Notes under the pieces: generated by a model
Told to the model about the DNA's origin: nothing
Database searches by the model: none
Seen by the model: only the letters and a program-made list of their open reading frames with translations
Assembly: GCA_024227975.1 (NCBI GenBank)
Contig: JAAETV010000323.1
Location: 1 to 6,746 of the forward strand
DNA: 6,746 bases
Source: Actinomycetes bacterium
GTDB lineage: Bacteria > Actinomycetota > Acidimicrobiia > Acidimicrobiales > SZUA-35
Direction of reading: 5' to 3'
Shown here: positions 1 through 5,976 of the stretch, in pieces
Position numbering within the stretch: the stretch's first letter is position 1
Layout: each line of letters starts with the position of its first letter
Translations under genes and position numbers: made by a program

Positions 1-774
1 CGAGTCAAGCCAATACCTTCGGGCCCGATACGAGAGGTCGTTGAGTCGTTCAACCGGATGGCCGGCCGGCTCGAAACGGCGGACGATCAACGGCGTCAGC
101 TCCTCGCTGAGGTTGGTCACGAGCTACGAACCCCACTCACGATCATCCGCGGCGAACTGGAGGCCATGGTCGACGGTGTCCGCCAACTCGACGACGGCCG
201 GGTCCATCAGTTGCTGACAGATGTCGGTGTCATGGAACGTCTGCTCGACGATCTCCGAACCCTGAGCACGGCAGAGGCCGGTCGGTTGGAGATCCATCGG
301 GAACCGACTGATCTCGTCAGATTGATTGGCGACACGGTTGATCGGTTCAGGGCCGAAGCGGTCGAGGCCGGTGTGGCCCTGGTGGTGGAGGTAGCTGACG
401 ATGATCTGCGCTCCACCGAAGCCAACGTCGACTCGGTTCGTGTCCGTGAGGTCGTGGCCAATCTGGTTGCCAACGGGTTGCGAGCCACCGACCCCGGAGA
501 CCGCGTGGTCGTATCTGTCGACGGTCGTGAGATCGATGGCAAGCAGCATGCCGTCATCGACGTCGTCGATACTGGGCGCGGTATCCGAGACGAGGAGTTG
601 GACCGGGTGTTCGATCGCTTCCACAAGGGTTCGGAATCAGACGGCACCGGCCTCGGGCTCACGATCACGCGTAACCTCGTTGAGGCCCATGGCGGCTCCA
701 TCACCATCGAGAGCGAGTTGGGTCATGGCACGAGGGTGTCGGTGATGGTCCCGCTTGGCCTCGACGAGGTCTGA
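1..774 (+). CDS. Sensor histidine kinase, C-terminal part (5' end outside window)
   Basis: This is the kinase core of a two-component sensor that autophosphorylates on histidine and passes the phosphate to a response regulator, probably encoded just upstream. The frame is open from base 1. The first ~25 residues (PSGPIREVVESFNRMAGRLE) are the end of a HAMP linker, so the ATG at 58 is internal and the sensor and membrane segments lie outside the window. Counting from base 1, the H-box GHELRTPLT puts the phospho-acceptor His at residue 40 (bases 118-120). Further on come an N-box (NLVANGLRAT), the G1 box DTGRGI, an F-box (VFDRFHKG), the G2 box GTGLGL and the terminal strand GTRVSVMVPL, all in HATPase_c order, so the catalytic half looks intact. 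One small departure is Gly where the N-box usually has Ala (LxNA). It converges on the next gene with a 28-base gap and no clear terminator. The signal sensed cannot be told from this part. Confidence 0.93.
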   Translation, partial: RVKPIPSGPIREVVESFNRMAGRLETADDQRRQLLAEVGHELRTPLTIIRGELEAMVDGVRQLDDGRVHQLLTDVGVMERLLDDLRTLSTAEAGRLEIHREPTDLVRLIGDTVDRFRAEAVEAGVALVVEVADDDLRSTEANVDSVRVREVVANLVANGLRATDPGDRVVVSVDGREIDGKQHAVIDVVDTGRGIRDEELDRVFDRFHKGSESDGTGLGLTITRNLVEAHGGSITIESELGHGTRVSVMVPLGLDEV

Positions 775-802
775 GCTGTACACCACTGCTCGACAAGATA
801 CG

Positions 803-1993
803 TCAGATGCTCAGGGCCTTGGCGATGTGGTTGGCGGCGGCGGCGACCCCCGAGCCCCCAAGAGGCATGCCAAGCGAGGTGAGCCCGGCCTCGATTGTAC
901 CGAGGGTGCCCAGGATCATCGGCGGGTTGAGGTGGCCCATGTGGCCGATGCGAAAGGCCTGCCCCTCGAAGCCACCTATTCCAAGTCCCAGGATCAGACC
1001 CATCTCCCGCTCGCACACATCTGCCAGTAGCGACGAGGAGAGCGAGCCGGTGAGAACGGTGGTTACCGCATTCGACCGATACTCGGGAGTCGGGATCTGG
1101 AATCCGATCCCTTCCGGAGTCGACCAGGCGTCAACCGCAGCGTGGACGGCTCCCGCCAGCACCTCGTGGCGAGCCCACACGGCGTCTATCCCACCCTCCT
1201 CGTCGATCATGGCCAGGGCCTCCACCAGGCCGTTGAGATGGGGGATGGGCAGGGTGCCGCAGTAGAGGAGATAGTGGGCATCCGGGTTGATGCGGGCCCC
1301 CCAGTCGAAGTAGCCATTTCGCAGATCGGCGGTCTCATAGGCCACAAGCGCCTTGTCGTTGGCCCACACGAAGGCAATACCTGGCGGGACCATGAGGCCT
1401 TTTTGGCAGGCGGCGACGGTCACGTCTGCTCCCCAGGCATCCATTTCGTAGCGGTCACAGCCAAGAGAAGCGATGCAGTCGACCATGAACAGGGCGGGAT
1501 GGTCCGTGGCGTCGATAGCGGCCCGCACAGCCTGGATGTCGTTGCGGATCGAGGTGGCGGTGTCGGTCTGGGCAATCAGGACGGCCTTCAGCTCATGGTC
1601 CACGTCGGCTTCCAGTCGGGCCCTGAGAGCTTCAGTGTCGGCTGGGCATCGATCGTCGCTGTTGAGGACCTCGACCTCGACACCGGAGACAGCGGCCAGG
1701 TTGGCCCAGGCCACGGCGAAGCGTCCGGTCTCGATGGCCAATACCTTGTCGCCTCGGGACAAGGTATTGGACACGGCCATCTGCCAGGCCGCGTGACCAT
1801 TGCCTATCACGACGAAGGGTTGGCTCTCGGTCCTGGCCAACTCCCCCAGCCGGGAGAAGACCTGGTTGGAGATCTCGACGATCTCGCCTCGGTACATGTT
1901 CGGCATCGGCTTCGACATCGCGGTCAGCACCCGATCCGGGATTATCGAAGGCCCGGGGCTGACCACCATCGGACGGCCATATCGCAAAGACAT
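803..1993 (-). CDS. Class V aminotransferase, alanine/serine-glyoxylate type
   Basis: This is a PLP-dependent fold-type I enzyme of the alanine-glyoxylate / serine-glyoxylate aminotransferase family, which moves an amino group from alanine or serine to glyoxylate in the cytosol. From the chosen start (396 aa): N-terminal SPGPSIIPDRVL at 12-23, the cofactor phosphate loop GNGHAAW at 64-70, the PLP-ring Asp in FMVDCIASLG (Asp172), the Schiff-base lysine in ACQKGLMVPPG (Lys198), and RIGHMGHLN near the C terminus, whose Arg348 should hold the substrate carboxylate. The frame can be extended to a GTG at 2032, but the ATG at 1993 is preferred: it gives MSLRYGRP, matching how the family usually begins, and TACAGT lies exactly 7 bases before it, a leaderless-type -10. 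The donor amino acid is not predictable. Related purine-pathway enzymes (PucG, ureidoglycine-glyoxylate) share these motifs, and no purine gene is visible nearby. Confidence 0.92.
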   Translation of the reverse strand: MSLRYGRPMVVSPGPSIIPDRVLTAMSKPMPNMYRGEIVEISNQVFSRLGELARTESQPFVVIGNGHAAWQMAVSNTLSRGDKVLAIETGRFAVAWANLAAVSGVEVEVLNSDDRCPADTEALRARLEADVDHELKAVLIAQTDTATSIRNDIQAVRAAIDATDHPALFMVDCIASLGCDRYEMDAWGADVTVAACQKGLMVPPGIAFVWANDKALVAYETADLRNGYFDWGARINPDAHYLLYCGTLPIPHLNGLVEALAMIDEEGGIDAVWARHEVLAGAVHAAVDAWSTPEGIGFQIPTPEYRSNAVTTVLTGSLSSSLLADVCEREMGLILGLGIGGFEGQAFRIGHMGHLNPPMILGTLGTIEAGLTSLGMPLGGSGVAAAANHIAKALSI

Positions 1994-2000
1994 GGTCGCG

Positions 2001-2006
2001 ACTGTA
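2001..2006 (-). promoter_or_regulatory. Probable -10 box of the aminotransferase gene (leaderless)
   Basis: On the minus strand TACAGT (TAnnnT type) is followed by 7 bases and then the ATG at 1993, so transcription would begin at or next to the start codon. No good -35 is seen at 16-18 bases spacing (the best is AGGTGC), which is common for actinobacterial promoters. No Shine-Dalgarno sequence is present, which fits a leaderless mRNA. Confidence 0.5.
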
Positions 2007-2096
2007 AGGAATCTGGTCCGCCAGCACCTCACCGGAGCCCGAGATCACCGAGCGGGCCGAGTGTCAAGGAGAGAGGTGAGCGTACCGATGTTCGAT

Positions 2097-2126
2097 CTGA
2101 CGCTTTGAACCTCTAACAGTTAGACT
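2097..2126 (+). promoter_or_regulatory. Leaderless promoter of the MFS transporter gene
   Basis: CTGACG at 2097-2102 (4 of 6 matches to TTGACA) and TAGACT at 2121-2126 (TAnnnT) are separated by 18 bases. The ATG of the MFS gene begins at 2135, only 8 bases after the -10 box, so the mRNA is expected to start at or within a base or two of the start codon. There is no Shine-Dalgarno sequence in front of that ATG. The -10 box lies inside the inverted-repeat cluster at 2112-2133. Confidence 0.55.
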
Positions 2127-2133
2127 CTCTAAC
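2112..2133. promoter_or_regulatory. Inverted-repeat operator over the MFS promoter
   Basis: Three copies of one 6-base half-site lie within 22 bases: TCTAAC (2112-2117), its reverse complement GTTAGA (2119-2124) and TCTAAC again (2128-2133). The first two form a perfect palindrome around a single A. The second and third form another perfect palindrome around CTC. The cluster covers the -10 box and the expected transcription start, so a dimeric repressor (TetR or MarR type, by analogy) bound here would block MFS expression. The regulator is not identified. The MarR gene in this window has a different palindrome at its own promoter. Confidence 0.55.
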
Positions 2134-2134
2134 C

Positions 2135-3502
2135 ATGCGCCGATCAGTAGTGACGACGAATAGGGGTGCCTTCTCGTCATTCAAGGCCGAGGGATACCCG
2201 ACCCTGTGGTTGGCTGGCCTCTTCTCCTTCATCTCGGTCCAGATGCAGTTCCTCTTGCGCGGCATCCTGGCCTGGGATCTGACCGAGCGCGAGGGTGCCC
2301 TCGGTCTGGTCTACCTCGGCTTCGGGCTTGCCATGCTCGTCTCGACCCCCCTCGGCGGTGTGGCCAGTGATCGGTTGTCGAAACGAGCCGTGCTGATCGG
2401 CAGCCAGACAGCCCTCATGGTGGTTGCTGTCGTGATGGGGTTTGCCGTCATCACCGGTGTCGTCCAGTTCTGGATGTTGCTGATTGCTGGTGTCGTCCAG
2501 GGTGCCTCGTTCGGGTTCTTCGGGCCGGCTCGGGTCGCCATAGCGGCCGAGATCGTTGGTCGAGAACACCTTGGCAACGCCATCACCCTCTCCTTGTTGA
2601 GCATGAACGGAACGCGGGTGTTCGCCCCTGCCCTGGCCGGGGTTCTGGCTGGGGTGGCCTTCATCGGGATCGGCGGTGCCTACCTGATTGCCGCTGTCTG
2701 TTCGTCCGTCAGCTTCATCTACCTCCTACGGTTGCCAAAGCCCGAGGCCGCAGCCTCTCCCCCTCGACTGGCACTGTCCCCCCAGGCGGTGACGGCCGGC
2801 CCAGCCAGAACCCCCGAGGTCGAGCGGGCGAGGCCACTGGCCGAGATCGCCGCTGGTGTCCGCTATGTGTGGGCTCGCCCTCCCCTGCGACGTCTGGTGA
2901 TCAGCTCATTCTTCGTGATCATGTTCGGGTTCAACTATGTCGCCTTCATCCCCGCCCTGATCAAGGGTGAGTACGGGCTCGGTGACAGCTGGGTCGGAGT
3001 CATCAGCTCTGCTGGCGCCCTGGGTGCGGTTCTGGTTTCGGTGCCGTTGGCGGCCAGGGCTGATTCGGTCTGGGCCAAGGTGATGATGACGGTGGCTGGG
3101 CTTGGGTTCGGGCTCGGTGTGATCGGAGTCGGAGTTTCCGGCTCGTTCTGGATGGCCTTCGGCGTGATCTTCTTCATCGGTGGCGCAACCACCACCTATC
3201 AGTCGCTATCGAACACCCTGGCCATGGCCATGACGGATGATGCTCACCATGGACGGGTTCAGTCCCTGATGCAGCTCTCGTTCGCCGGCTTCGGGATAGC
3301 GGCTCTTCCCCTCGGGGGCCTGGCCGAACTGATCGGGTTGAGGCCGACGATCATGATCATGGGCATTGTGGCTACCGCTGCCATCACCGTCTACGGCATC
3401 TTCGAGGGAGGCTGGCCCGGTCTGCGTCCGACGCATGGTCCAGCCTCCGCCAGCGCTGAGCGTGATGCCGCACTCCCTGCAGCTGCTACCGCCGGATCCT
3501 GA
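2135..3502 (+). CDS. MFS exporter-like transporter (MFS_3 / DHA3 type)
   Basis: This is a 455-aa integral membrane protein of the major facilitator superfamily, most like the MFS_3 group of drug and siderophore exporters driven by the proton gradient. Its substrate is unknown. Hydrophobic segments alternate with short loops over the whole length, consistent with 12 helices in two halves. The TM2-TM3 loop carries the family's motif A (GGVASDRLSKR, residues 74-84). GFFGPARVAIAAEIV (127-141) and the NAITLSLLSMNGTRVFAPALAG stretch that follows (148-169) are typical of TM4-TM5 in this group. A Pro/Ala-rich central loop (~200-235) separates the halves. Residues ~425-455 form a Pro/Ala-rich, probably disordered tail. 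The ATG at 2135 is chosen because it follows the -10 box by 8 bases. The gene stands alone, divergent from the aminotransferase. The operator at its promoter suggests it is kept off until an inducer appears. Confidence 0.9.
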   Translation: MRRSVVTTNRGAFSSFKAEGYPTLWLAGLFSFISVQMQFLLRGILAWDLTEREGALGLVYLGFGLAMLVSTPLGGVASDRLSKRAVLIGSQTALMVVAVVMGFAVITGVVQFWMLLIAGVVQGASFGFFGPARVAIAAEIVGREHLGNAITLSLLSMNGTRVFAPALAGVLAGVAFIGIGGAYLIAAVCSSVSFIYLLRLPKPEAAASPPRLALSPQAVTAGPARTPEVERARPLAEIAAGVRYVWARPPLRRLVISSFFVIMFGFNYVAFIPALIKGEYGLGDSWVGVISSAGALGAVLVSVPLAARADSVWAKVMMTVAGLGFGLGVIGVGVSGSFWMAFGVIFFIGGATTTYQSLSNTLAMAMTDDAHHGRVQSLMQLSFAGFGIAALPLGGLAELIGLRPTIMIMGIVATAAITVYGIFEGGWPGLRPTHGPASASAERDAALPAAATAGS

Positions 3503-3698
3503 AGAAGCCGTCCCGTATAGAACGACCCAGCCCGTGTGGTCAAGGCGATGGGCGCCCGACTGGCAACTCGTTCACAGGCCGACCAACCGCGCCAACCCGC
3601 GAGCCGTGTCCCTGTGCCGCCAGCCAAGCGGGGTGGCCGAAGATGGGGGTTGAAGGCCTCGGTGACGGTCCCGGCGAGTTTCGCGTCGTTTGACCGGT

Positions 3699-4229
3699 TC
3701 ATGTCAGGCCGCTCGCTCGAAGTGTGTGGTGGACATCTTTCATCAGCAGCACGAGGTGGAGCGGATCAGTGGGCGACGGTTCGAACTCGGCGATGAGGTG
3801 AAGATAGAAGTCCCGGGCGGCCTCGGTCTCGGCGTGGATCAGCAGACCGCGACACCCAATCGTCGTCCCGAGCTCGGCCACTCGGCCGATGACGTCCTTG
3901 AGTAGCGCCGCGCCGAGGCCTCGGCGTTCATGGGCGATGTCGACGCCGAGACGGGCGAGAAGGGTGACGGGTTGGGGGTAGCGGCCAGCCCCTTTGCGGA
4001 GTCGCGCGGGGGCAGCGTCGACCGTGATGCTGGCCATCGCCCAGGCGTAGTAGGCCACTACCTCACGAGCATCCTGCTCGGTCACCACGAGAACCTTGGC
4101 CGTGCCTGTGGCGTTGGCTCGGCGGGCGTGGTGAGCCAGCCACTCGGTCTGTTCTGGTGAACGGCACTCGAATCCATCGAGGATGTCGTCGGCCGCTAGG
4201 AGTCGAGGTCGGAGGTAGCTGGGGGTCAC
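3699..4229 (-). CDS. GNAT acetyltransferase toxin, TacT-like
   Basis: This is the probable toxin of a type II TA pair. Characterised members (TacT, AtaT, ItaT) use acetyl-CoA to acetylate the amino acid on charged tRNAs and so stop translation. From the GTG at 4229 it is 176 aa, the usual size. The N-terminal FECRSPEQTEWLAHHAR (20-36) matches the family's F-x-C...WL..HA start. Other matches are VVAYYAWA (57-64), the LLARLGVD strand (90-97) leading into the acetyl-CoA pyrophosphate loop RRGLGAALL (102-110), LLIHAETEAARDFY (129-142) with Tyr142 at the expected catalytic position, and the terminal EPSPTDPLHL (150-159). The reading frame is open back to 4313, but GTG 4229 overlaps the antitoxin stop by 4 bases (GTGA) and starts exactly where the domain begins. 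Translation is probably coupled to the antitoxin. The target tRNA, and toxicity itself, are inferred from the family. Confidence 0.88.
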   Translation of the reverse strand: MTPSYLRPRLLAADDILDGFECRSPEQTEWLAHHARRANATGTAKVLVVTEQDAREVVAYYAWAMASITVDAAPARLRKGAGRYPQPVTLLARLGVDIAHERRGLGAALLKDVIGRVAELGTTIGCRGLLIHAETEAARDFYLHLIAEFEPSPTDPLHLVLLMKDVHHTLRASGLT

Positions 4230-4513
4230 CCGTCGACGAACGGTGAGGGCCGATCCATGAGCGACCGCAGCCCGGTGAGATCTCGAGGGGGTTGCTCGTT
4301 GACGGCCTCCCACGTTGCTCGAGCAGCAGCGTCAAGTGGGAATTCACGGCGATCGGCAAGCACCCGCTGGGCGGCAGCGGTCAGGTTGGCCACCACGAAG
4401 CTGGTTAGGTCCGTGTCTGCAGCTGCGACTGCTCGATCGATCAGAGCTCGGTCCTCGGGTGTCGTGCGCACTTCGATGCGCTCACTTCGAGTTCGTCTCG
4501 TTCCCGTAGCCAT
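4226..4513 (-). CDS. DUF1778 ribbon-helix-helix antitoxin, TacA-like
   Basis: This is the antitoxin partner of the downstream GNAT toxin. It is a small DNA-binding protein whose N-terminal half represses the operon and whose C-terminal tail covers the toxin. From the ATG at 4513 it has 95 residues. RSERIEVRTT (9-18) gives the DNA-contacting beta strand, PEDRALIDRAVAAA (19-32) helix 1 and TDLTSFVVANLTAAAQRVL (34-52) helix 2, the DUF1778 signature. The tail (60-95, ending PSPFVDG) is the likely toxin-binding segment. A GTG at 4522 is in frame, but AGGTGAGG sits 8 bases before the ATG at 4513 and abuts the GTG too closely to serve it. The antitoxin comes first in the operon and overlaps the toxin start by 4 bases, the standard TacA-TacT order. 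Autoregulation is supported by tandem repeats over its promoter. Confidence 0.9.
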   Translation of the reverse strand: MATGTRRTRSERIEVRTTPEDRALIDRAVAAADTDLTSFVVANLTAAAQRVLADRREFPLDAAARATWEAVNEQPPRDLTGLRSLMDRPSPFVDG

Positions 4514-4521
4514 GACTGGCA

Positions 4522-4529
4522 CCTCACCT
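4522..4529 (-). promoter_or_regulatory. Ribosome binding site of the antitoxin gene
   Basis: On the minus strand AGGTGAGG is followed by 8 bases and then the ATG at 4513. The spacing fits that ATG and excludes the in-frame GTG at 4522. It is the clearest Shine-Dalgarno sequence in the window; the aminotransferase, MFS and MarR genes lack one. Confidence 0.6.
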
Positions 4530-4533
4530 AATG

Positions 4534-4556
4534 TGTACGGCCATTGTACGGCCGTA
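4534..4556. repeat. Tandem operator repeats over the TA promoter
   Basis: TGTACGGCC occurs twice on the + strand, at 4534-4542 and 4545-4553, with an 11-base period (about one helical turn). The second copy extends into a perfect 10-base palindrome TACGGCCGTA (4547-4556), and the first is an imperfect version (TACGGCCATT). The pair overlaps the -10 box and the expected start of transcription. Ribbon-helix-helix dimers commonly bind such short sites side by side on one face of the helix, so this is the likely operator for the DUF1778 antitoxin. Confidence 0.6.
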
Positions 4557-4571
4557 TCGCGGGTGCGTCAA
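4543..4571 (-). promoter_or_regulatory. Near-consensus promoter of the toxin-antitoxin operon
   Basis: The minus strand has TTGACG (4571-4566) as -35, exactly 17 bases of spacer, then TACAAT (4548-4543) as -10. Each hexamer differs from consensus at one base. Transcription should start near 4536, giving a short leader that includes the ribosome binding site. This is the strongest-looking promoter in the window, fitting a TA operon that is transcribed strongly but repressed by its own antitoxin. Confidence 0.72.
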
Positions 4572-4617
4572 CCCTGCGTCTGAGCGTGGTCGGGTAGGGG
4601 AGCGACGCTCATGCGTG

Positions 4618-4633
4618 CTACCGAAGTCGGTAG
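4618..4633. repeat. Short inverted repeat in the gap between adh and the TA operon
   Basis: CTACCGA and TCGGTAG form a perfect 7-base inverted repeat with only AG between them; as RNA it would be a 6-bp stem with a 4-base loop. A second small palindrome, GAGCG-A-CGCTC, lies close by at 4600-4610. No T-run follows on either strand, so it is a weak terminator candidate for the dehydrogenase transcript. It could also be a protein-binding site. No gene is supported in the rest of this ~240-base gap. Confidence 0.3.
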
Positions 4634-4809
4634 ATCACTCCCGGGTAGCCCGCCCGTCAGATAGCCGACACGGTTCTCGGTCCGGAGGCCGGGCCCGGGC
4701 TCGTCCGCTTCCACTGCCCGTGAGGTCGTCACCTGTCGGTAGTGATGCGTGGACGGACCGACGAGCACAGCAGCCGTGCCGGAGTGCTGATCGTTGGGTG
4801 GGGTGAAAC

Positions 4810-5904
4810 TCAGTCAAAGGCGATGACGCTGCGGGCTATGGTGCCCGTCTTCATCTCCTCGAATCCGTCATTGATCTCGTCGAGGGTGATGGTCTTCGAC
4901 ACCATCTCGTCTAGTAGCAGGCGCCCGTCGAGGTACATGTCGACGAAGCGGGGCATGTCGGTCCGGAACTGGTTGGAGCCCATGTTCGACCCGGTCAATG
5001 TCTTCTCCGAGATGAGCTCTGGCCCGTGGATTTCGACCGTGGTCCCGACGGGGATCATCCCGATGACGGTGGCCTGGCCCCCGCCCCGCAACATCTTGAA
5101 CGACTGCTCGGCCGTCGTCTTCATGCCGACAGCCTCGAAGCTGTTGTGGACCCCGAGCCCATTGGTTATCTCCCTGACCTGCTCGACCGGATCACCCTCA
5201 CCGGCGTTGATCACATGGGTGGCGCCGAGGGTCTGAGCCAATTCGAGCTTGGAAGAGACCATGTCGACGGCAATGACCCTGTTGGCCCCGGCGATGCGGG
5301 CTCCCTGGATGGCAGATAGCCCGATGCCTCCACAGCCGATGACGGCGACGGTGGATCCCGGTTCGACCTTGGCCGTGCGGAACACGGCCCCCAACCCGGT
5401 CGTTACTCCGCATCCGATCAGGGCGGCTTTGTCGAGTGGCATCTCCTCGTCGATCTTCACCAGGGCATGCTCATGGACCAGCATCTGCTCGGCAAACGAC
5501 GAGAGGTGGAGGAAGGAGTTGACGGCCTCACCGTCGGGGCGTGACAGCCGTGGTGGCTGACCAGGCTTGCGGACCAGTTCGGTTGCTTTGTTCTCGCAGA
5601 GTGTGAGGTGGCCGCTGATGCACTGCTCGCAATATCCACAAAAGGCCGACAGGCAGGTTATGACATGATCCCCGGGAGCGACATAGTTCACATCGGAGCC
5701 GACCTCTGTCACTATCCCGGCCGACTCATGGCCCAGGACCGCAGGGCAAGGGTACGGGTAGTTGCCCTCCATGAAGTGGAGGTCGCTGTGGCAGAGCCCG
5801 GCGGCCGAAGTACGGATCAGAACCTCTCTCGGGCCGGGGGAATCGATCAAGATCTCCTCGATATCGAGTTGGCCGGGAATGCTGTTGAGGACCGCTGCCT
5901 TCAT
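4810..5904 (-). CDS. Zinc-dependent medium-chain alcohol dehydrogenase
   Basis: This 364-aa cytosolic oxidoreductase of the MDR superfamily interconverts an alcohol and an aldehyde or ketone using NAD(H). The N-terminal GroES-like domain carries catalytic zinc ligands Cys38 (AGLCHSDLH) and His59-Glu60 (GHE), with Cys165 (ALIGCGVTTG) as the third ligand. Structural zinc ligands are Cys89, Cys92, Cys95 and Cys103. The Rossmann loop GCGGIG (190-195) is followed by VIAVD, whose Asp214 favours NAD+ over NADP+. All key residues are present and the length is that of classical and class III-like enzymes. The ATG at 5904 starts the typical MKAAVL strand; only a weak GGAAG lies in front of it. It follows the MarR gene by 72 bases on the same strand and may be its target. 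The substrate is unknown; a class III (formaldehyde/thiol) role is possible but not shown. Confidence 0.93.
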   Translation of the reverse strand: MKAAVLNSIPGQLDIEEILIDSPGPREVLIRTSAAGLCHSDLHFMEGNYPYPCPAVLGHESAGIVTEVGSDVNYVAPGDHVITCLSAFCGYCEQCISGHLTLCENKATELVRKPGQPPRLSRPDGEAVNSFLHLSSFAEQMLVHEHALVKIDEEMPLDKAALIGCGVTTGLGAVFRTAKVEPGSTVAVIGCGGIGLSAIQGARIAGANRVIAVDMVSSKLELAQTLGATHVINAGEGDPVEQVREITNGLGVHNSFEAVGMKTTAEQSFKMLRGGGQATVIGMIPVGTTVEIHGPELISEKTLTGSNMGSNQFRTDMPRFVDMYLDGRLLLDEMVSKTITLDEINDGFEEMKTGTIARSVIAFD

Positions 5905-5937
5905 GGGTGCCTAGCTTCCATGGGTCGTTGGGATGTC

Positions 5938-5951
5938 TGGCCAATAGGCCA
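5938..5951. promoter_or_regulatory. Inverted repeat TGGCC-AATA-GGCCA upstream of adh, possible operator
   Basis: A perfect 5-base inverted repeat with a 4-base centre lies 34 bases before the dehydrogenase start, between it and the MarR gene. Its size and position suit a MarR dimer site or a small hairpin. No convincing -10 box is visible beside it, so it may act within a read-through transcript. Confidence 0.3.
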
Positions 5952-5958
5952 AATCCAG

Positions 5959-5974
5959 GCGGCCACCAGGCCGC
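5959..5974 (-). terminator. GC-rich hairpin just after marR, possible attenuator
   Basis: On the minus strand GCGGCC-TGGT-GGCCGC is a perfect 6-bp all-GC stem with a 4-base loop, beginning 2 bases after the MarR stop codon. No U-run follows (the next bases are CTGGATTTGG), so it is not a textbook intrinsic terminator. It could partly terminate, stabilise the upstream mRNA, or lower the amount of message reaching adh. Confidence 0.35.
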
Positions 5975-5976
5975 AC

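Noticed and set aside
2062..2067. Perfect TTGACA on the minus strand upstream of the aminotransferase
   Set aside because: At 16-18 bases downstream the sequence is ATCTCG, TCTCGG or CTCGGG, with no -10 likeness; the TACAGT box next to the ATG is a better explanation. It could still be a regulator site.
2088..2108. Six-codon micro-ORF (MFDLTL) with a purine-rich stretch upstream, before the MFS gene
   Set aside because: It lies upstream of the predicted MFS transcription start, so it would not be a leader peptide on that mRNA; most likely chance.
1142..2116. Long + strand open frame (324 codons) opposite the aminotransferase
   Set aside because: It is antisense to a gene with clear PLP-family motifs, its translation is Gly/His/Asp-rich with no recognisable domain, and it arises from third-position GC bias.
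3391..3702. Minus-strand open frame across the end of the MFS gene and the gap before the toxin
   Set aside because: It overlaps real MFS coding sequence, has no RBS or leaderless promoter, and gives a Pro/Arg/Gly-rich peptide without a domain. The 3503-3698 gap also lacks a convincing RNA gene or terminator.
4230..4313. N-terminal extension of the GNAT toxin to an ATG at 4313
   Set aside because: The 28 extra residues lie entirely inside the antitoxin gene, are Arg-rich, and are absent from the family; the GTG at 4229 overlapping the antitoxin stop is the expected start.
4742..5236. + strand open frame of 164 codons over the 3' end of the dehydrogenase
   Set aside because: It is a shadow of the zinc dehydrogenase reading frame; its translation is low in complexity with no family likeness.
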